From Planktothrix paucivesiculata PCC 9631 (lineage in GTDB: Bacteria; Cyanobacteriota; Cyanobacteriia; Cyanobacteriales; Microcoleaceae): a stretch of 64,000 bases of DNA. The translations under genes and the position numbers were made by a program. The first letter of the stretch is position 1; each line of letters begins with the position of its first letter. Below, one piece after another: positions 31,081 through 39,227 of the stretch. The stretch lies in assembly GCF_900009265.2 (NCBI RefSeq), contig NZ_LR735015.1, forward strand, positions 105,758 through 169,757, read 5' to 3'. The notes under the pieces are model-generated. The model had not been told where the DNA came from. It was given only the letters and a program-made list of their open reading frames with translations, and did no database searches.

Positions 31081-31983
31081 TTAGAATATTTCAAAGTCAC
31101 TGGCTTGCAGGTTAGGATTATTGGTAAATGTAGCCACTTCTTGGGCAGCACCACCGGTCAGGAAGTATAACTTGCCATTGGCAGAGTCATAAACCAGTCC
31201 AGTTGTACTCGGAGGTGTGGCAGGATTGAAGTTAGCAATCACTTGGAATTCACTGGTTTCTACACTGACACCTAGAGCAGAGAACACATCAGAAGATAGG
31301 GCAACTCTGTCAATTCCCGGTGCGAAATCAACAACCACATCAGCATTAGCACTGCCTACTTGTGTAAAGGCAAAGGTATCGTTTCCAGCATTACCGCTTA
31401 AGTTGTCATTGCCTTTGTCTCCAGTAATGAAGTCATTACCGTCTCCACCCGCAATGACGTCATTTCCTTGGCCACCATAAATGGTATCGTTTCCGTCACC
31501 ACCATAAAGGGCATCATTGCCTTGTTCACCCCAGATGACATCATTGCCCGTGCCACCATCGATGACATCGTTGCCATCACCACCGGCTAGAATGTCATTA
31601 CCAGCGCCACCGGAAATGTTATCGTTTCCGGCATCACCATTTATGGAATCATCCCCATCACCACCATAGAGGTTGTCGTCTCCTTGACCTCCGTAGATTA
31701 GGTCATTGCCACCTAGACCATAGATAACATCATTGCCTACGTTACCGTAAAGCTCCTCATTTCCGCTTCCACCATAGATCTGGTCGGGGCCGCCAAAACC
31801 GTAAATGACAACATTGGTTGCGGCTCCGGCGGAAAGAATATCACCTTGTTCTCCACCTGCAATTAGGGTAGTGTTAGCTGTACCTGCAATACTATTAGCT
31901 TTACCTTCTACACCAACTAAAGCAACTCCCCCAAACGGGCTTGATACCTCTATGACGCCTTCGGATGTTATTACCTGAGACAT
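31081..31983 (-). CDS. RTX-type calcium-binding repeat protein
   Basis: 300 residues with about 14 tandem nonapeptides of the GGXGXDXUX type (about residues 40-205, e.g. GGNDLIYGGQGDDNLYGGDG). A C-terminal domain of about 90 residues (FAFTQVGSANADVVVDF to the end) resembles tails seen on type I-secreted proteins. GAGGAGA lies 8 nt upstream of the ATG. Probably extracellular; role unknown. The DNA is itself repetitive (27-bp periodicity). Confidence 0.87.
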   Translation of the reverse strand: MSQVITSEGVIEVSSPFGGVALVGVEGKANSIAGTANTTLIAGGEQGDILSAGAATNVVIYGFGGPDQIYGGSGNEELYGNVGNDVIYGLGGNDLIYGGQGDDNLYGGDGDDSINGDAGNDNISGGAGNDILAGGDGNDVIDGGTGNDVIWGEQGNDALYGGDGNDTIYGGQGNDVIAGGDGNDFITGDKGNDNLSGNAGNDTFAFTQVGSANADVVVDFAPGIDRVALSSDVFSALGVSVETSEFQVIANFNPATPPSTTGLVYDSANGKLYFLTGGAAQEVATFTNNPNLQASDFEIF

Positions 31984-32663
31984 TTAAGTTCTCCTCACTT
32001 GAGTTAAATAATGTTAGCGTTTTGATCGTTCTGGGATTCTACAATAGGAACTTAGTTACTGGTAGCTTTAGGGATAATTAAACTTCAACTTACCAGGGAT
32101 TCCAGTCGGCTAATGAATACCACGTTTAGTTTATCCTAAAGAGAACAAACAATCCAGTGCATCTTAACAGAAAAAAGGACAATGTTGGGAATTGAACAAA
32201 GTCCCTGTCTAGTAGATACAAACAACAGTTTGACACCACTAACTAGAACCCAATGGAGTGAAGCCAAGCACCCGTCAGTAATGAGTAAAAAAATATCGTA
32301 TCAGCTTAACAGAAGTGTCAAGAAAATAGCAAGAGATTGATAAATTTTCGTCTTGGCCTTCAATATCGAGAAAAGGAATAGGCCTTGATCTCACATCCAT
32401 TCCCAGGTTTGGGTTCAAAAAAAACTAACTATCGCTTGATGTGAAACGATTGACCTCCTGATGGGCACAAACCAGTCCCAAGTGACCAGGGTTTCTTGAC
32501 ATACCCTGTTTAGAACGGCTCTGCTGAGACTGACTTAGCACCGGATTCAAAGCGGACGTAAGGACAATCTGGCTTCATTGACTGACCAGAATCTTGAGAA
32601 GTTCCCAACAGAATCATGATTTTATTTGGTGAAAACCGAATTGATTGATCTGGATCAGCTAAA
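31984..32663. other. 680-bp intergenic region between divergent genes
   Basis: No credible coding frame, tRNA or strong hairpin is seen. It holds the divergent promoter regions of the RTX gene (minus) and the DUF1565 gene (plus); individual promoters could not be assigned with confidence. Confidence 0.5.
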
Positions 32664-33764
32664 ATGCTTGGAGTTAAACGAATCCCAGCGATATCTATGT
32701 CAAATCAACAGGAGCCCATGCAACGATTGACTTTGCCCTACCCGAATCGATCCCTTAGCCCCAGTCCTCAAGGGTTAAGGGCATGGGTAACACTGATTTT
32801 AGGACTGGGACTGATATCAGGAATAGGAAGTCCCGTTTTGGCTAATATCCCCAGGATTCCACCCAACCCCCTGTTGCTGTCGCAAAATGTGGCTCAAGCT
32901 TCAATCATCTATATTGATCCCAACACGGGAGATGATGGCGAAACCTCGACAGGAAGCCAAACTAGCCCCTATCGTTCGATTACCTATGCACTGCAAAAGG
33001 TTCCACCGGGTACGGTGATTAAACTTAACCCAGGTACTTACAGCCAGGAAACCGGAGAAGTGTTTCCCCTATCCCTGAAAGATGGAGTGACATTGCAAGG
33101 AGATGAGACGACCAATGGACAAGATACGATGATTATGGGTGGGGGAAATTTCGTTAGTCCTACTTTTGCACGACAAAATGCCACGATTAAAACTCAAGGT
33201 GACAGTCAAATTATCGGGGTTACAGTTACCAATCCTAATACTAGAGGAACGGGTTTATGGATAGAATCTTCCAGTCCTGTGGTGACTGGCTGTACATTTA
33301 TTGATAGTAAACGAGATGGGATTTTTATTACTTCCGAAAGTAATCCGAAAATCCAGAATAATATATTTGTTCAAAATGCCGGAAATGGCATTTCAATTGC
33401 CCGTTCAGGAGCCGGAGAAATTCGGAATAATGTTTTCCAAAATACTGGATTTGGGATCTCAGTCAATGATGAAGCTTCCCCTACAATTATCGAAAATAAA
33501 ATTATCGAAAATCGAGATGGAATTGTAATTTCTCACCAAGCTAAACCCATATTACGAAATAATTTAATTGAAAATAATGAACGAGATGGAGTGGTTGCTA
33601 TCTCCCAAGCTCAACCGGATTTAGGCACGGTTGACAGTCCCGGACAAAATATTATTCGGAGTAATGGTCGTCATGATGTCTATAACGCCACCCGGGGTTA
33701 TACCCTGATGGTGGTGGGAAATGAAATTGATCAAACCCGCATCTCCGGTGCGGTAGAGTTCTGA
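32664..33764 (+). CDS. DUF1565 right-handed beta-helix protein
   Basis: 366 residues. A long N-terminus is followed by a hydrophobic segment at about 40-60 (LILGLGLISGIGSPVLA), likely an export signal. YIDPNTGDDGETSTGSQTSPYRSITYAL starts the DUF1565 domain (about 93-). Beta-helix coils of about 23 residues follow (e.g. NPKIQNNIFVQNAGNGISIA). Polysaccharide or surface binding is plausible. Start uncertain between 32664 and 32697. Confidence 0.75.
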   Translation: MLGVKRIPAISMSNQQEPMQRLTLPYPNRSLSPSPQGLRAWVTLILGLGLISGIGSPVLANIPRIPPNPLLLSQNVAQASIIYIDPNTGDDGETSTGSQTSPYRSITYALQKVPPGTVIKLNPGTYSQETGEVFPLSLKDGVTLQGDETTNGQDTMIMGGGNFVSPTFARQNATIKTQGDSQIIGVTVTNPNTRGTGLWIESSSPVVTGCTFIDSKRDGIFITSESNPKIQNNIFVQNAGNGISIARSGAGEIRNNVFQNTGFGISVNDEASPTIIENKIIENRDGIVISHQAKPILRNNLIENNERDGVVAISQAQPDLGTVDSPGQNIIRSNGRHDVYNATRGYTLMVVGNEIDQTRISGAVEF

Positions 33765-33775
33765 AAACAAAAAGC

Positions 33776-33798
33776 CAGCTTCCAACTTAGGGAAGCTG
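33776..33798 (+). terminator. Terminator of the DUF1565 gene
   Basis: CAGCTTCC pairs with GGAAGCTG (8 bp, 7-nt loop), followed by TCATCTTTTTAT, 12 nt after the stop. Confidence 0.75.
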
Positions 33799-33831
33799 AC
33801 CTTCATCTTTTTATATGTAGATTTGTTATGT

Positions 33832-33916
33832 TTAGGGTCTTTATAAAAGCTGACCCCATTTGAGCGATTAAATCGGATTTATGGTTAGGATCTTTATAAA
33901 AGCTGACCCCATTTGA
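33832..33916 (+). repeat. 32-bp direct repeat pair
   Basis: A 32-bp unit with core CTTTATAAAAGCTGACCCCA occurs at 33832-33863 and 33885-33916 with one mismatch, separated by 21 bp. It lies in the gap between the DUF1565 terminator and the DUF3493 gene. Confidence 0.85.
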
Positions 33917-34029
33917 TTCACTATATATAATCATGCCAGGGATCAAGGAAAAACCTGGATTTCTTAATGTTTTTTTTATTTTCTTTTGTTTGCGTCTTGT
34001 GTAGGTAGATTGAGAAATATATAGTTATG

Positions 34030-34326
34030 TTACTTTGGGCTAGATGGACGGCGACTGCCTCGCTGTTCCCAACGAAACAAGCCCACCATTAGGGCCACGA
34101 CTCCCACCTGTAGAGCTAAGTTGGGTAAGGCCGAGGCAACATTCCGCCCTGCCAATAGTTGGGCTAAGAATACCACCGCACCAATAAAACCCGAAGCCCC
34201 CAAACCAATATAGATAAACTGTCGTAAACCCCGATAAGGAGCGAGTGCTTCCGCCTTCAGACGGGTATATTGTTCGGGACTGATTTGGGAATTGTATTCA
34301 GAAGGATCAGATTTAGGTGTTTTCAT
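34030..34326 (-). CDS. DUF3493 membrane protein
   Basis: 98 residues with two transmembrane segments (about 40-62, 68-86) and N-terminal SPEQYTRLKAEALAPYRGLRQFIYIG. This pattern belongs to DUF3493, found in cyanobacteria and chloroplasts (low PSII accumulation 1/REP27-related), so a photosystem II assembly or repair role is possible but unproven. Confidence 0.8.
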   Translation of the reverse strand: MKTPKSDPSEYNSQISPEQYTRLKAEALAPYRGLRQFIYIGLGASGFIGAVVFLAQLLAGRNVASALPNLALQVGVVALMVGLFRWEQRGSRRPSSPK

Positions 34327-34345
34327 ATTAGTTATAGCGCTAGGA

Positions 34346-34360
34346 AACAGGGAACAGGGC
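34346..34360. repeat. GGGAACA-type repeat beside the ISAs1 element
   Basis: GAAACAGGGAACAGGG abuts the left end of the ISAs1 derivative. Unlike the other arrays it lies 5' of the neighbouring gene (DUF3493). Confidence 0.5.
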
Positions 34361-34370
34361 AGGGCTGTTT

Positions 34371-34418
34371 CATGTTTGAAAATTATAGCCTACTTTTGGG
34401 CCATAATTCTCAAACATG
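34371..34418 (-). terminator. Long hairpin inside the left end of the ISAs1 element
   Basis: CATGTTTGA...GCC pairs with GGC...TCAAACATG over about 19 bp; the two mismatches become G-U pairs in minus-strand RNA. It lies downstream of the transposase stop and may stop or stabilise its transcript. Confidence 0.5.
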
Positions 34419-34595
34419 ATAGCTATTTTCCGAATAATTAATATTTCATATAATTGCTATATTAATATTAATTATAGGAGATATCATCTAAGCAACATAA
34501 ATATTCTTATTCCCTATGGAGTAAGACTTACATTCCCGATTTTTATCTATTTTTCCTAAATTAATTGCTCTATTTTTTAATTTTTAACTATCGGA

Positions 34596-35159
34596 TTAAG
34601 AGATAGCCACTAATTTCTCCCAATGATTTCCTAACCACCTTCTTCCCTCTGTTATTGACCAAAATCCTAAACCTCTGAAAATATTCAATCCTAGGGTGTT
34701 GAGCAGTGCCCAATTAGTCGCCGCTTGTACTTGATGAATTTTCATACTATCCTCTTTAAATAACACATCTTTTACCCAATGAACTTGATTCTCAATCCCC
34801 CAATGCCCTTTAAATTTTTGGGAAAAAAATTCCGCCTTTTCCCAGATACTACTTATATAATAAACCGTTTCTCTATAAGGCTTTTTTCCTCTGTATCCCC
34901 ACCTTTCTACCTGAATTATACTTTGAATATGTTCCCAAGGGCTTTCAATTTTTATCGATTTTTTAAACACTGATACCCGACGAGTTATTTCTCGTCCATG
35001 ACCCCGCTCTTTTTGAGTATCTATCTCTCGATATCCTTGATGCCCTGACATCACCCCTAAAACTACTACTAATAGCACTTCCCATAAACTATACCTTTTT
35101 CCCTGACTTTTTCGGAAATCCTTGACTTCTTTTAAATTTTCTATTAAACTTGTTAGCAT
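34596..35159 (-). pseudogene. Truncated ISAs1-family transposase
   Basis: 187 residues where about 370 are usual. The N-terminal MLTSLIENLKEVKDFRKSQGKRYS to GHQGYREI (about 1-46) joins directly and in frame to the C-terminal portion starting DTQKERGHGREITRRVSVF. The middle part with most of the DDE catalytic core is therefore missing. The C-terminal block HWGIENQVHWVKDVLFKEDSMKIH is typical of the family. It is inactive by itself but could be moved by a complete relative elsewhere. Confidence 0.88.
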
Positions 35160-35392
35160 CTTTATTTTAGAAAAAAATGGCGATCACTCCCCATTTTATC
35201 AGGTGGCGATCGCTCTTTCTTTAGTCTTTTTCACCCGACTTTGAAACAGCCCTGGGGGTAGGGGAGATGAGGAAATAATTGATAGTGTCAAACCCATAGT
35301 TAACAGCCTATAGGTCTGTTTTTCATATTTGTTTCCTCTGTTCTGTACAATTGGATTAACAAACTTTTATTTTACTGTTGTAACTTTAATCA

Positions 35393-37237
35393 ATGTCTAT
35401 ATCAGAATTAGAGGGTTTGCAAGAACCCTTAGAAAATAAAAAAGTCCATTTGCCTAAAACCAGTGAATCCGAGAGTTTAAAGCGGATTCGACATACTGCG
35501 TCCCATGTTATGGCGATGGCTGTTCAGAAACTGTTTCCCAAGGCACAAGTCACCATTGGCCCTTGGATTGAAAATGGGTTTTATTATGATTTTGATAGTC
35601 CTGAACCCTTTACCGAGAAGGATTTAAAATCCATTCAAAAGGAAATGGTTAAGATTATCAAACGCAAACTCCCCGTAATTCGGGAAGAAGTTAGTCGGGA
35701 AGAAGCCCAAGAGCGTATCCAGAAACTGGGAGAACCCTATAAACTAGAAATCCTAGCGGGGTTACAGGAACCCATTACCCTGTATCATCTAGGCGAGCAA
35801 TGGTGGGATTTGTGTGCGGGGCCCCACGTTGAGAACACGGTTGATATTGACCCTAACGCCATTGAACTCGAAAGTGTGGCCGGAGCCTACTGGCGCGGGG
35901 ATGAAACCAAAGCCCAACTGCAACGGATTTATGGAACCGCTTGGGAAACCCCCGAACAATTGGCCGAACATAAACGCCGCAAGCAAGAAGCCATCAGACG
36001 TGACCATCGCCGTTTGGGCAAGGAGTTGGGACTGTTTATCTTCTCCGATTTAGTTGGGCCAGGATTGCCCCTGTGGACACCTAAAGGAACCCTATTAAGA
36101 AGTACCTTAGAAGACTTTCTGAAACAAGAACAGGTGAAGCGGGGCTATTTGGGCGTCACTACTCCCCATATTGGCCGGGTAGATTTATTTAAAACCTCGG
36201 GACATTGGCAAAAATATCAAGAAGATATGTTTCCAATGATGGCGGACGATGAGGAAGCCAAAACCAACGAGCAGGGGTTCGTCCTAAAACCCATGAACTG
36301 TCCGTTTCATATCCAAATCTATAAAAGTGAGTTACGTTCCTATCGGGAACTTCCCATGCGTTTAGCAGAATTTGGGACAGTTTATCGGTATGAACAATCA
36401 GGAGAATTAGGGGGTTTAACCCGGGTTCGAGGCTTTACCGTTGATGATTCCCATTTATTTGTCACCCCTGAACAATTAGATGATGAATTTCTCAAAGTTG
36501 TGGATTTAATTCTCTTTGTCTTTAAGAGTTTACAACTAACCAACTATAAAGCCAGACTGAGTTTCCGTGACCCCAGTTTAGATAAATATATTGGGTCGGA
36601 TGAAGTTTGGAATAAGTCAGAAGGAGCGATTCGTCGGGCGGTAGAAACCCTAGGAATGAACTACTTTGAAGGAATTGGGGAAGCCGCTTTCTATGGCCCG
36701 AAATTAGACTTTATTTTCCAAGACGCCTTAGAGCGGGAATGGCAATTGGGAACAGTTCAGGTGGATTATAATTTACCCGAACGCTTCGATTTAGAGTATG
36801 TCGCTGAAGATGGAACCCGTCAACGTCCGGTAATGATTCATCGTGCCCCCTTTGGCTCCTTGGAACGATTAGTGGGAATATTAATAGAGGAATATGTGGG
36901 GGATTTCCCCATCTGGTTAGCACCCGTACAATTCCGACTATTACCCGTCAGCCAAGAATTTCTTCCCTTTGCTCAAGAAATTGCCCTCAGAATGCGCTCT
37001 GCTGGAATTCGGGCGGAGGCGGATGCCAGTAGCGAGCGTTTAGGGAAATTAATTAGAAATGCTGAGAAAGATAAAATTCCGGTGATGGCCGTGGTTGGAG
37101 CTAAGGAAATAGAAGCCAATTGCTTGAATATCAGAACTCGGGCGGATGGAGAGTTAGGGGAAATTCCGGTTGAAACTGTAATTCAACAACTGCAACAGGC
37201 TATTTCTAGTTACGGGAATTTTGCCAAGACGGTTTGA
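35393..37237 (+). CDS. thrS: Threonyl-tRNA synthetase
   Basis: Class II synthetase charging tRNA-Thr. 614 residues. The usual N-terminal TGS (N1) domain is absent; the protein begins at the N2 editing domain with HTASHVMAMA (HxxxH, about 35-44) and CAGPHVENT. The catalytic core carries KPMNCPFH and RGFTVDDSH, and the anticodon-binding domain ends the chain. Its stop codon (TTTGACAC) lies at the edge of a probable IS200/IS605 remnant. A tRNA-Thr(UGU) gene is at 52303. Confidence 0.96.
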   Translation: MSISELEGLQEPLENKKVHLPKTSESESLKRIRHTASHVMAMAVQKLFPKAQVTIGPWIENGFYYDFDSPEPFTEKDLKSIQKEMVKIIKRKLPVIREEVSREEAQERIQKLGEPYKLEILAGLQEPITLYHLGEQWWDLCAGPHVENTVDIDPNAIELESVAGAYWRGDETKAQLQRIYGTAWETPEQLAEHKRRKQEAIRRDHRRLGKELGLFIFSDLVGPGLPLWTPKGTLLRSTLEDFLKQEQVKRGYLGVTTPHIGRVDLFKTSGHWQKYQEDMFPMMADDEEAKTNEQGFVLKPMNCPFHIQIYKSELRSYRELPMRLAEFGTVYRYEQSGELGGLTRVRGFTVDDSHLFVTPEQLDDEFLKVVDLILFVFKSLQLTNYKARLSFRDPSLDKYIGSDEVWNKSEGAIRRAVETLGMNYFEGIGEAAFYGPKLDFIFQDALEREWQLGTVQVDYNLPERFDLEYVAEDGTRQRPVMIHRAPFGSLERLVGILIEEYVGDFPIWLAPVQFRLLPVSQEFLPFAQEIALRMRSAGIRAEADASSERLGKLIRNAEKDKIPVMAVVGAKEIEANCLNIRTRADGELGEIPVETVIQQLQQAISSYGNFAKTV

Positions 37238-37660
37238 CACTCCCGGTGCCTAAAGGCGTGGGGATTCTTGGTTCAGCGAAACCACTTAATCAAAGTACCT
37301 TGCAGTGCTTTAACCAGAGGTGGGATTCTCCCCAAGCGTAGATTCGGGTATGCCCTACCCTATTCGCATTCCTGCGAGTTCTTTTTTAACTTGAAACAAA
37401 TTTATTTCAAAGAAAACTGGTTGTTGAGCTTCCCACGAATCTTTTACCCACTGCTGGAGGAAAACTAGAACTGTGCAGTAGAACCCTATAGATTCAATTG
37501 TCAAGGTTCAGCGTTTTGCCGTTAGGCATACTAGGTTTTTATACAGGTTGCTTACCTTTTCCTGTCACCGAAAATGGTAGCACAATCAGACGTTAACGAG
37601 CAACCTAATATAAAGCTGTCCTAGAACGACGGGGTTTTAAACCCATTTTTTCGATAAATT
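37238..37660 (-). mobile_element. Probable decayed IS200/IS605-type (TnpB) remnant
   Basis: The right edge on the minus strand reads ...AATCCCCACGCC-TTTA-GGCACCGGGAGTGTCAAA (given here as the stem CCCACGCC/GGCACCGGG): a hairpin plus GTGTCAAA end like right ends of tnpB-bearing elements. Minus-strand frames show fragments such as LGENPTSG and NQESPRL, reminiscent of TnpB C-terminal tails, broken by stops. A second palindrome, GGGTTTTAAACCC, followed by a T-run lies at about 37631-37652. No intact tnpA or tnpB frame. Recognition is by pattern only. Confidence 0.4.
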
Positions 37661-37894
37661 CAGGCTTACACCTGGACAGAACCATCTGATACTATAATGA
37701 TCTGTCATAACTATAGACTGGATTTGAAACAATGACTGAAGCATTCGATTTCCCGGGGACATTTTCCCCGGGGACATACAATTTATCTTTGATGATGACG
37801 ACCTTATTCACCGATAAAGTCGGCGTTAACAGTGTGTTTCGGGTGCTTCAGTTATTGAAAACTATAATAACTATAAAAAAAAACCAAAAAGATT
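37661..37894. other. Gap with a duplicated CCCGGGGACAT block, no supported gene
   Basis: Contains two adjacent TTTCCC(C)GGGGACAT units near 37749-37780. Short open frames here are broken or compositionally odd, and none is supported. Confidence 0.4.
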
Positions 37895-38083
37895 ATGAGT
37901 TCAACCAAAAAGGAAGTAGAATCTTTGTTGACTAACCTACCTGATGATTGTTCACTGGAGGATGTGCAGTACCATCTCTATGTAATCGAAAAAGTCCGTC
38001 ATGGACTTAAGATTCACGAAACGACCAGGAATCTAATACAAGAGGAAGCAGAAGGTTTATTAAGTAAATGGGTTATCAAGTAG
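37895..38083 (+). CDS. Putative antitoxin of a RelE/ParE-type pair
   Basis: 62 residues, helical and charged (MSSTKKEVESLLTNLPDDCSLEDVQYHLYVIEKVRHGL). Its last 16 nt overlap the toxin gene, the usual layout in which the antitoxin is made first. It is similar in style to small cyanobacterial antitoxins paired with RelE/ParE toxins. No DNA-binding motif is obvious. Confidence 0.75.
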   Translation: MSSTKKEVESLLTNLPDDCSLEDVQYHLYVIEKVRHGLKIHETTRNLIQEEAEGLLSKWVIK

Positions 38084-38370
38084 TTTGGTCGCCTCAAGCC
38101 ATAGATGATATTGATGCAATTGCCGCTTACATTGCACGAGATTCAATTTCTTATGCGGCGGCGGTTGTCCAGAGAATCATTGAGGTTACGCGCAACTTGA
38201 GCAAGGCTCCTGAAGCGGGAATGATTGTTCAAGAATTTGGCGATGAAAACATCCGGGAACAATTTGCTTACACCTATCGAGTCATTTATCAAATCCGAGA
38301 AGACACTGTTACCATTGCTTCTGTCATTCATGGGAAAGCCCTATTAAACATGGAATTGAGTCAACAGTAA
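38068..38370 (+). CDS. RelE/ParE-superfamily toxin
   Basis: 100 residues with the family pattern YQVVWSPQAIDDIDAIAAYIARDS (N-terminal strand and two helices) and the C-terminal core REQFAYTYRVIYQIREDTVTIASVIHGKA. Members either cleave ribosome-bound mRNA (RelE) or poison gyrase (ParE); the sequence alone does not decide. It appears intact. Confidence 0.88.
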   Translation: MGYQVVWSPQAIDDIDAIAAYIARDSISYAAAVVQRIIEVTRNLSKAPEAGMIVQEFGDENIREQFAYTYRVIYQIREDTVTIASVIHGKALLNMELSQQ

Positions 38371-38387
38371 ATTTTTATTTCATCCCC

Positions 38388-38415
38388 GTAGAGACGCGCC
38401 ATGGCAAGTCTCTAC
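38388..38415. repeat. GTAGAGAC hairpin between convergent genes
   Basis: GTAGAGAC-GC-GCCATGGC-AA-GTCTCTAC is an 8-bp stem with an inner palindrome. It contains the stop codon of the Uma2 gene and may act as a two-way terminator. GTAGAGACGCGCC-type palindromes are, from memory, frequent in filamentous cyanobacteria. Confidence 0.6.
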
Positions 38416-39050
38416 AAGTTTTTTAGGGTTTGACGGAACGATTTTACAGCAACTAAAGGATTAGGATGTTGTACATATTCCGCTAATATTGTTAAATTTA
38501 TATTGGGGAGAATTTCACTATTATTAATTAATTCATAGCCTGATGTTTGCTGAAATTGTTTGACATTTTCAGACCGGAAATGATAGACAAGAAACCGATT
38601 ATTTTGCCAAAACCAAACCTCACCCACTCCCAATCTTTGATAAACTTCTAAACGATTAATTCCCCCACTGGTAATCACAACTTCAATCGCTAAATCAGGA
38701 ATTTCCTTATTACTTCCAATACAATAACTTTCATCGGGTTCCGTGCCCCCGCGTTGTTCCGGGTTTCGCAATGTCATCGAACCTGTGGGATAATATTCCG
38801 TGTCCGTTTCCAAACAATAAATCAGTAACAAATCTCCAATTAGAGTTTTAATCCTTTCATGGTTGCGACTGGGTGACATAACTTCTAAAATTCCATCCAA
38901 ATAGGTTAAGCGAAATTCCAAACTATCCCCCAATTGAGTTAATAGGGTTTCATAATATTCCCAACTTACCTTATCTGTAATATAACGAACTTCTGAACCT
39001 TGCAGGTTTTCATCAGGATTAAGTAAAGTTTCCAGTTTACTCGCCAACAT
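38412..39050 (-). CDS. Uma2-family (DUF820) putative nuclease
   Basis: 212 residues of the Uma2/DUF820 family, very expanded in cyanobacteria and assigned to the PD-(D/E)XK nuclease fold. Family landmarks are RLTYLDGILEVMSPSRNHE, PDLAIEVVITSGGINRLEVYQRLGVGEVWFW and a GTEPDESYCIG block. Biological role unknown. Similar to the gene at 48560. Confidence 0.85.
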   Translation of the reverse strand: MLASKLETLLNPDENLQGSEVRYITDKVSWEYYETLLTQLGDSLEFRLTYLDGILEVMSPSRNHERIKTLIGDLLLIYCLETDTEYYPTGSMTLRNPEQRGGTEPDESYCIGSNKEIPDLAIEVVITSGGINRLEVYQRLGVGEVWFWQNNRFLVYHFRSENVKQFQQTSGYELINNSEILPNINLTILAEYVQHPNPLVAVKSFRQTLKNL

Positions 39051-39087
39051 AGTTAATTCTCCTATTTAAAAAAATTAAATCAAAAAC

Positions 39088-39108
39088 CCGTTGTTGCGCT
39101 TAAGCGCA
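39088..39108 (-). repeat. 20-bp dispersed hairpin repeat, copy 2
   Basis: Inverted copy of the unit at 9337 (core reads CCGTTGTTGCGCTTAAGCGC on the plus strand), here with a perfect 12-bp GCGCTTAAGCGC palindrome. Confidence 0.7.
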
Positions 39109-39227
39109 TCTTGAAAGACTTTTAGCCCCCTGGTCCCTATCATAAGTTAACTTAGCCAATAGCCTGCGGCATCGCTGCGCTCGGGCACGTCTCTGCGTTA
39201 AAACCCGTTAAATAATCTGAGTCATCT

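Larger units (their letters stand above)
34360..35254 (-). mobile_element. ISAs1-family insertion sequence, internally deleted
   Basis: The element is bounded by perfect 13-bp terminal inverted repeats CAGGGCTGTTTCA (34360-34372 and, inverted, 35242-35254). At 895 bp it is shorter than complete ISAs1 elements (about 1.2-1.4 kb). It carries one truncated transposase gene. No clear target-site duplication was seen in the flanks. Confidence 0.85.

Noticed and set aside
33832-33916. Two direct repeats as a mini-CRISPR
   Set aside because: Only two repeats, AT-rich and without cas genes nearby; the 21-bp spacing is short for a spacer.
37268-37468. 66-codon plus-strand frame after thrS
   Set aside because: It runs antisense through the probable IS200/IS605 right end; its translation is cysteine- and aromatic-rich with no family resemblance and no ribosome binding site.
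37732-37935. 67-codon frame upstream of the RelE/ParE antitoxin
   Set aside because: It crosses a duplicated CCCGGGGACAT block, overlaps the antitoxin start and shows no coherent protein pattern.
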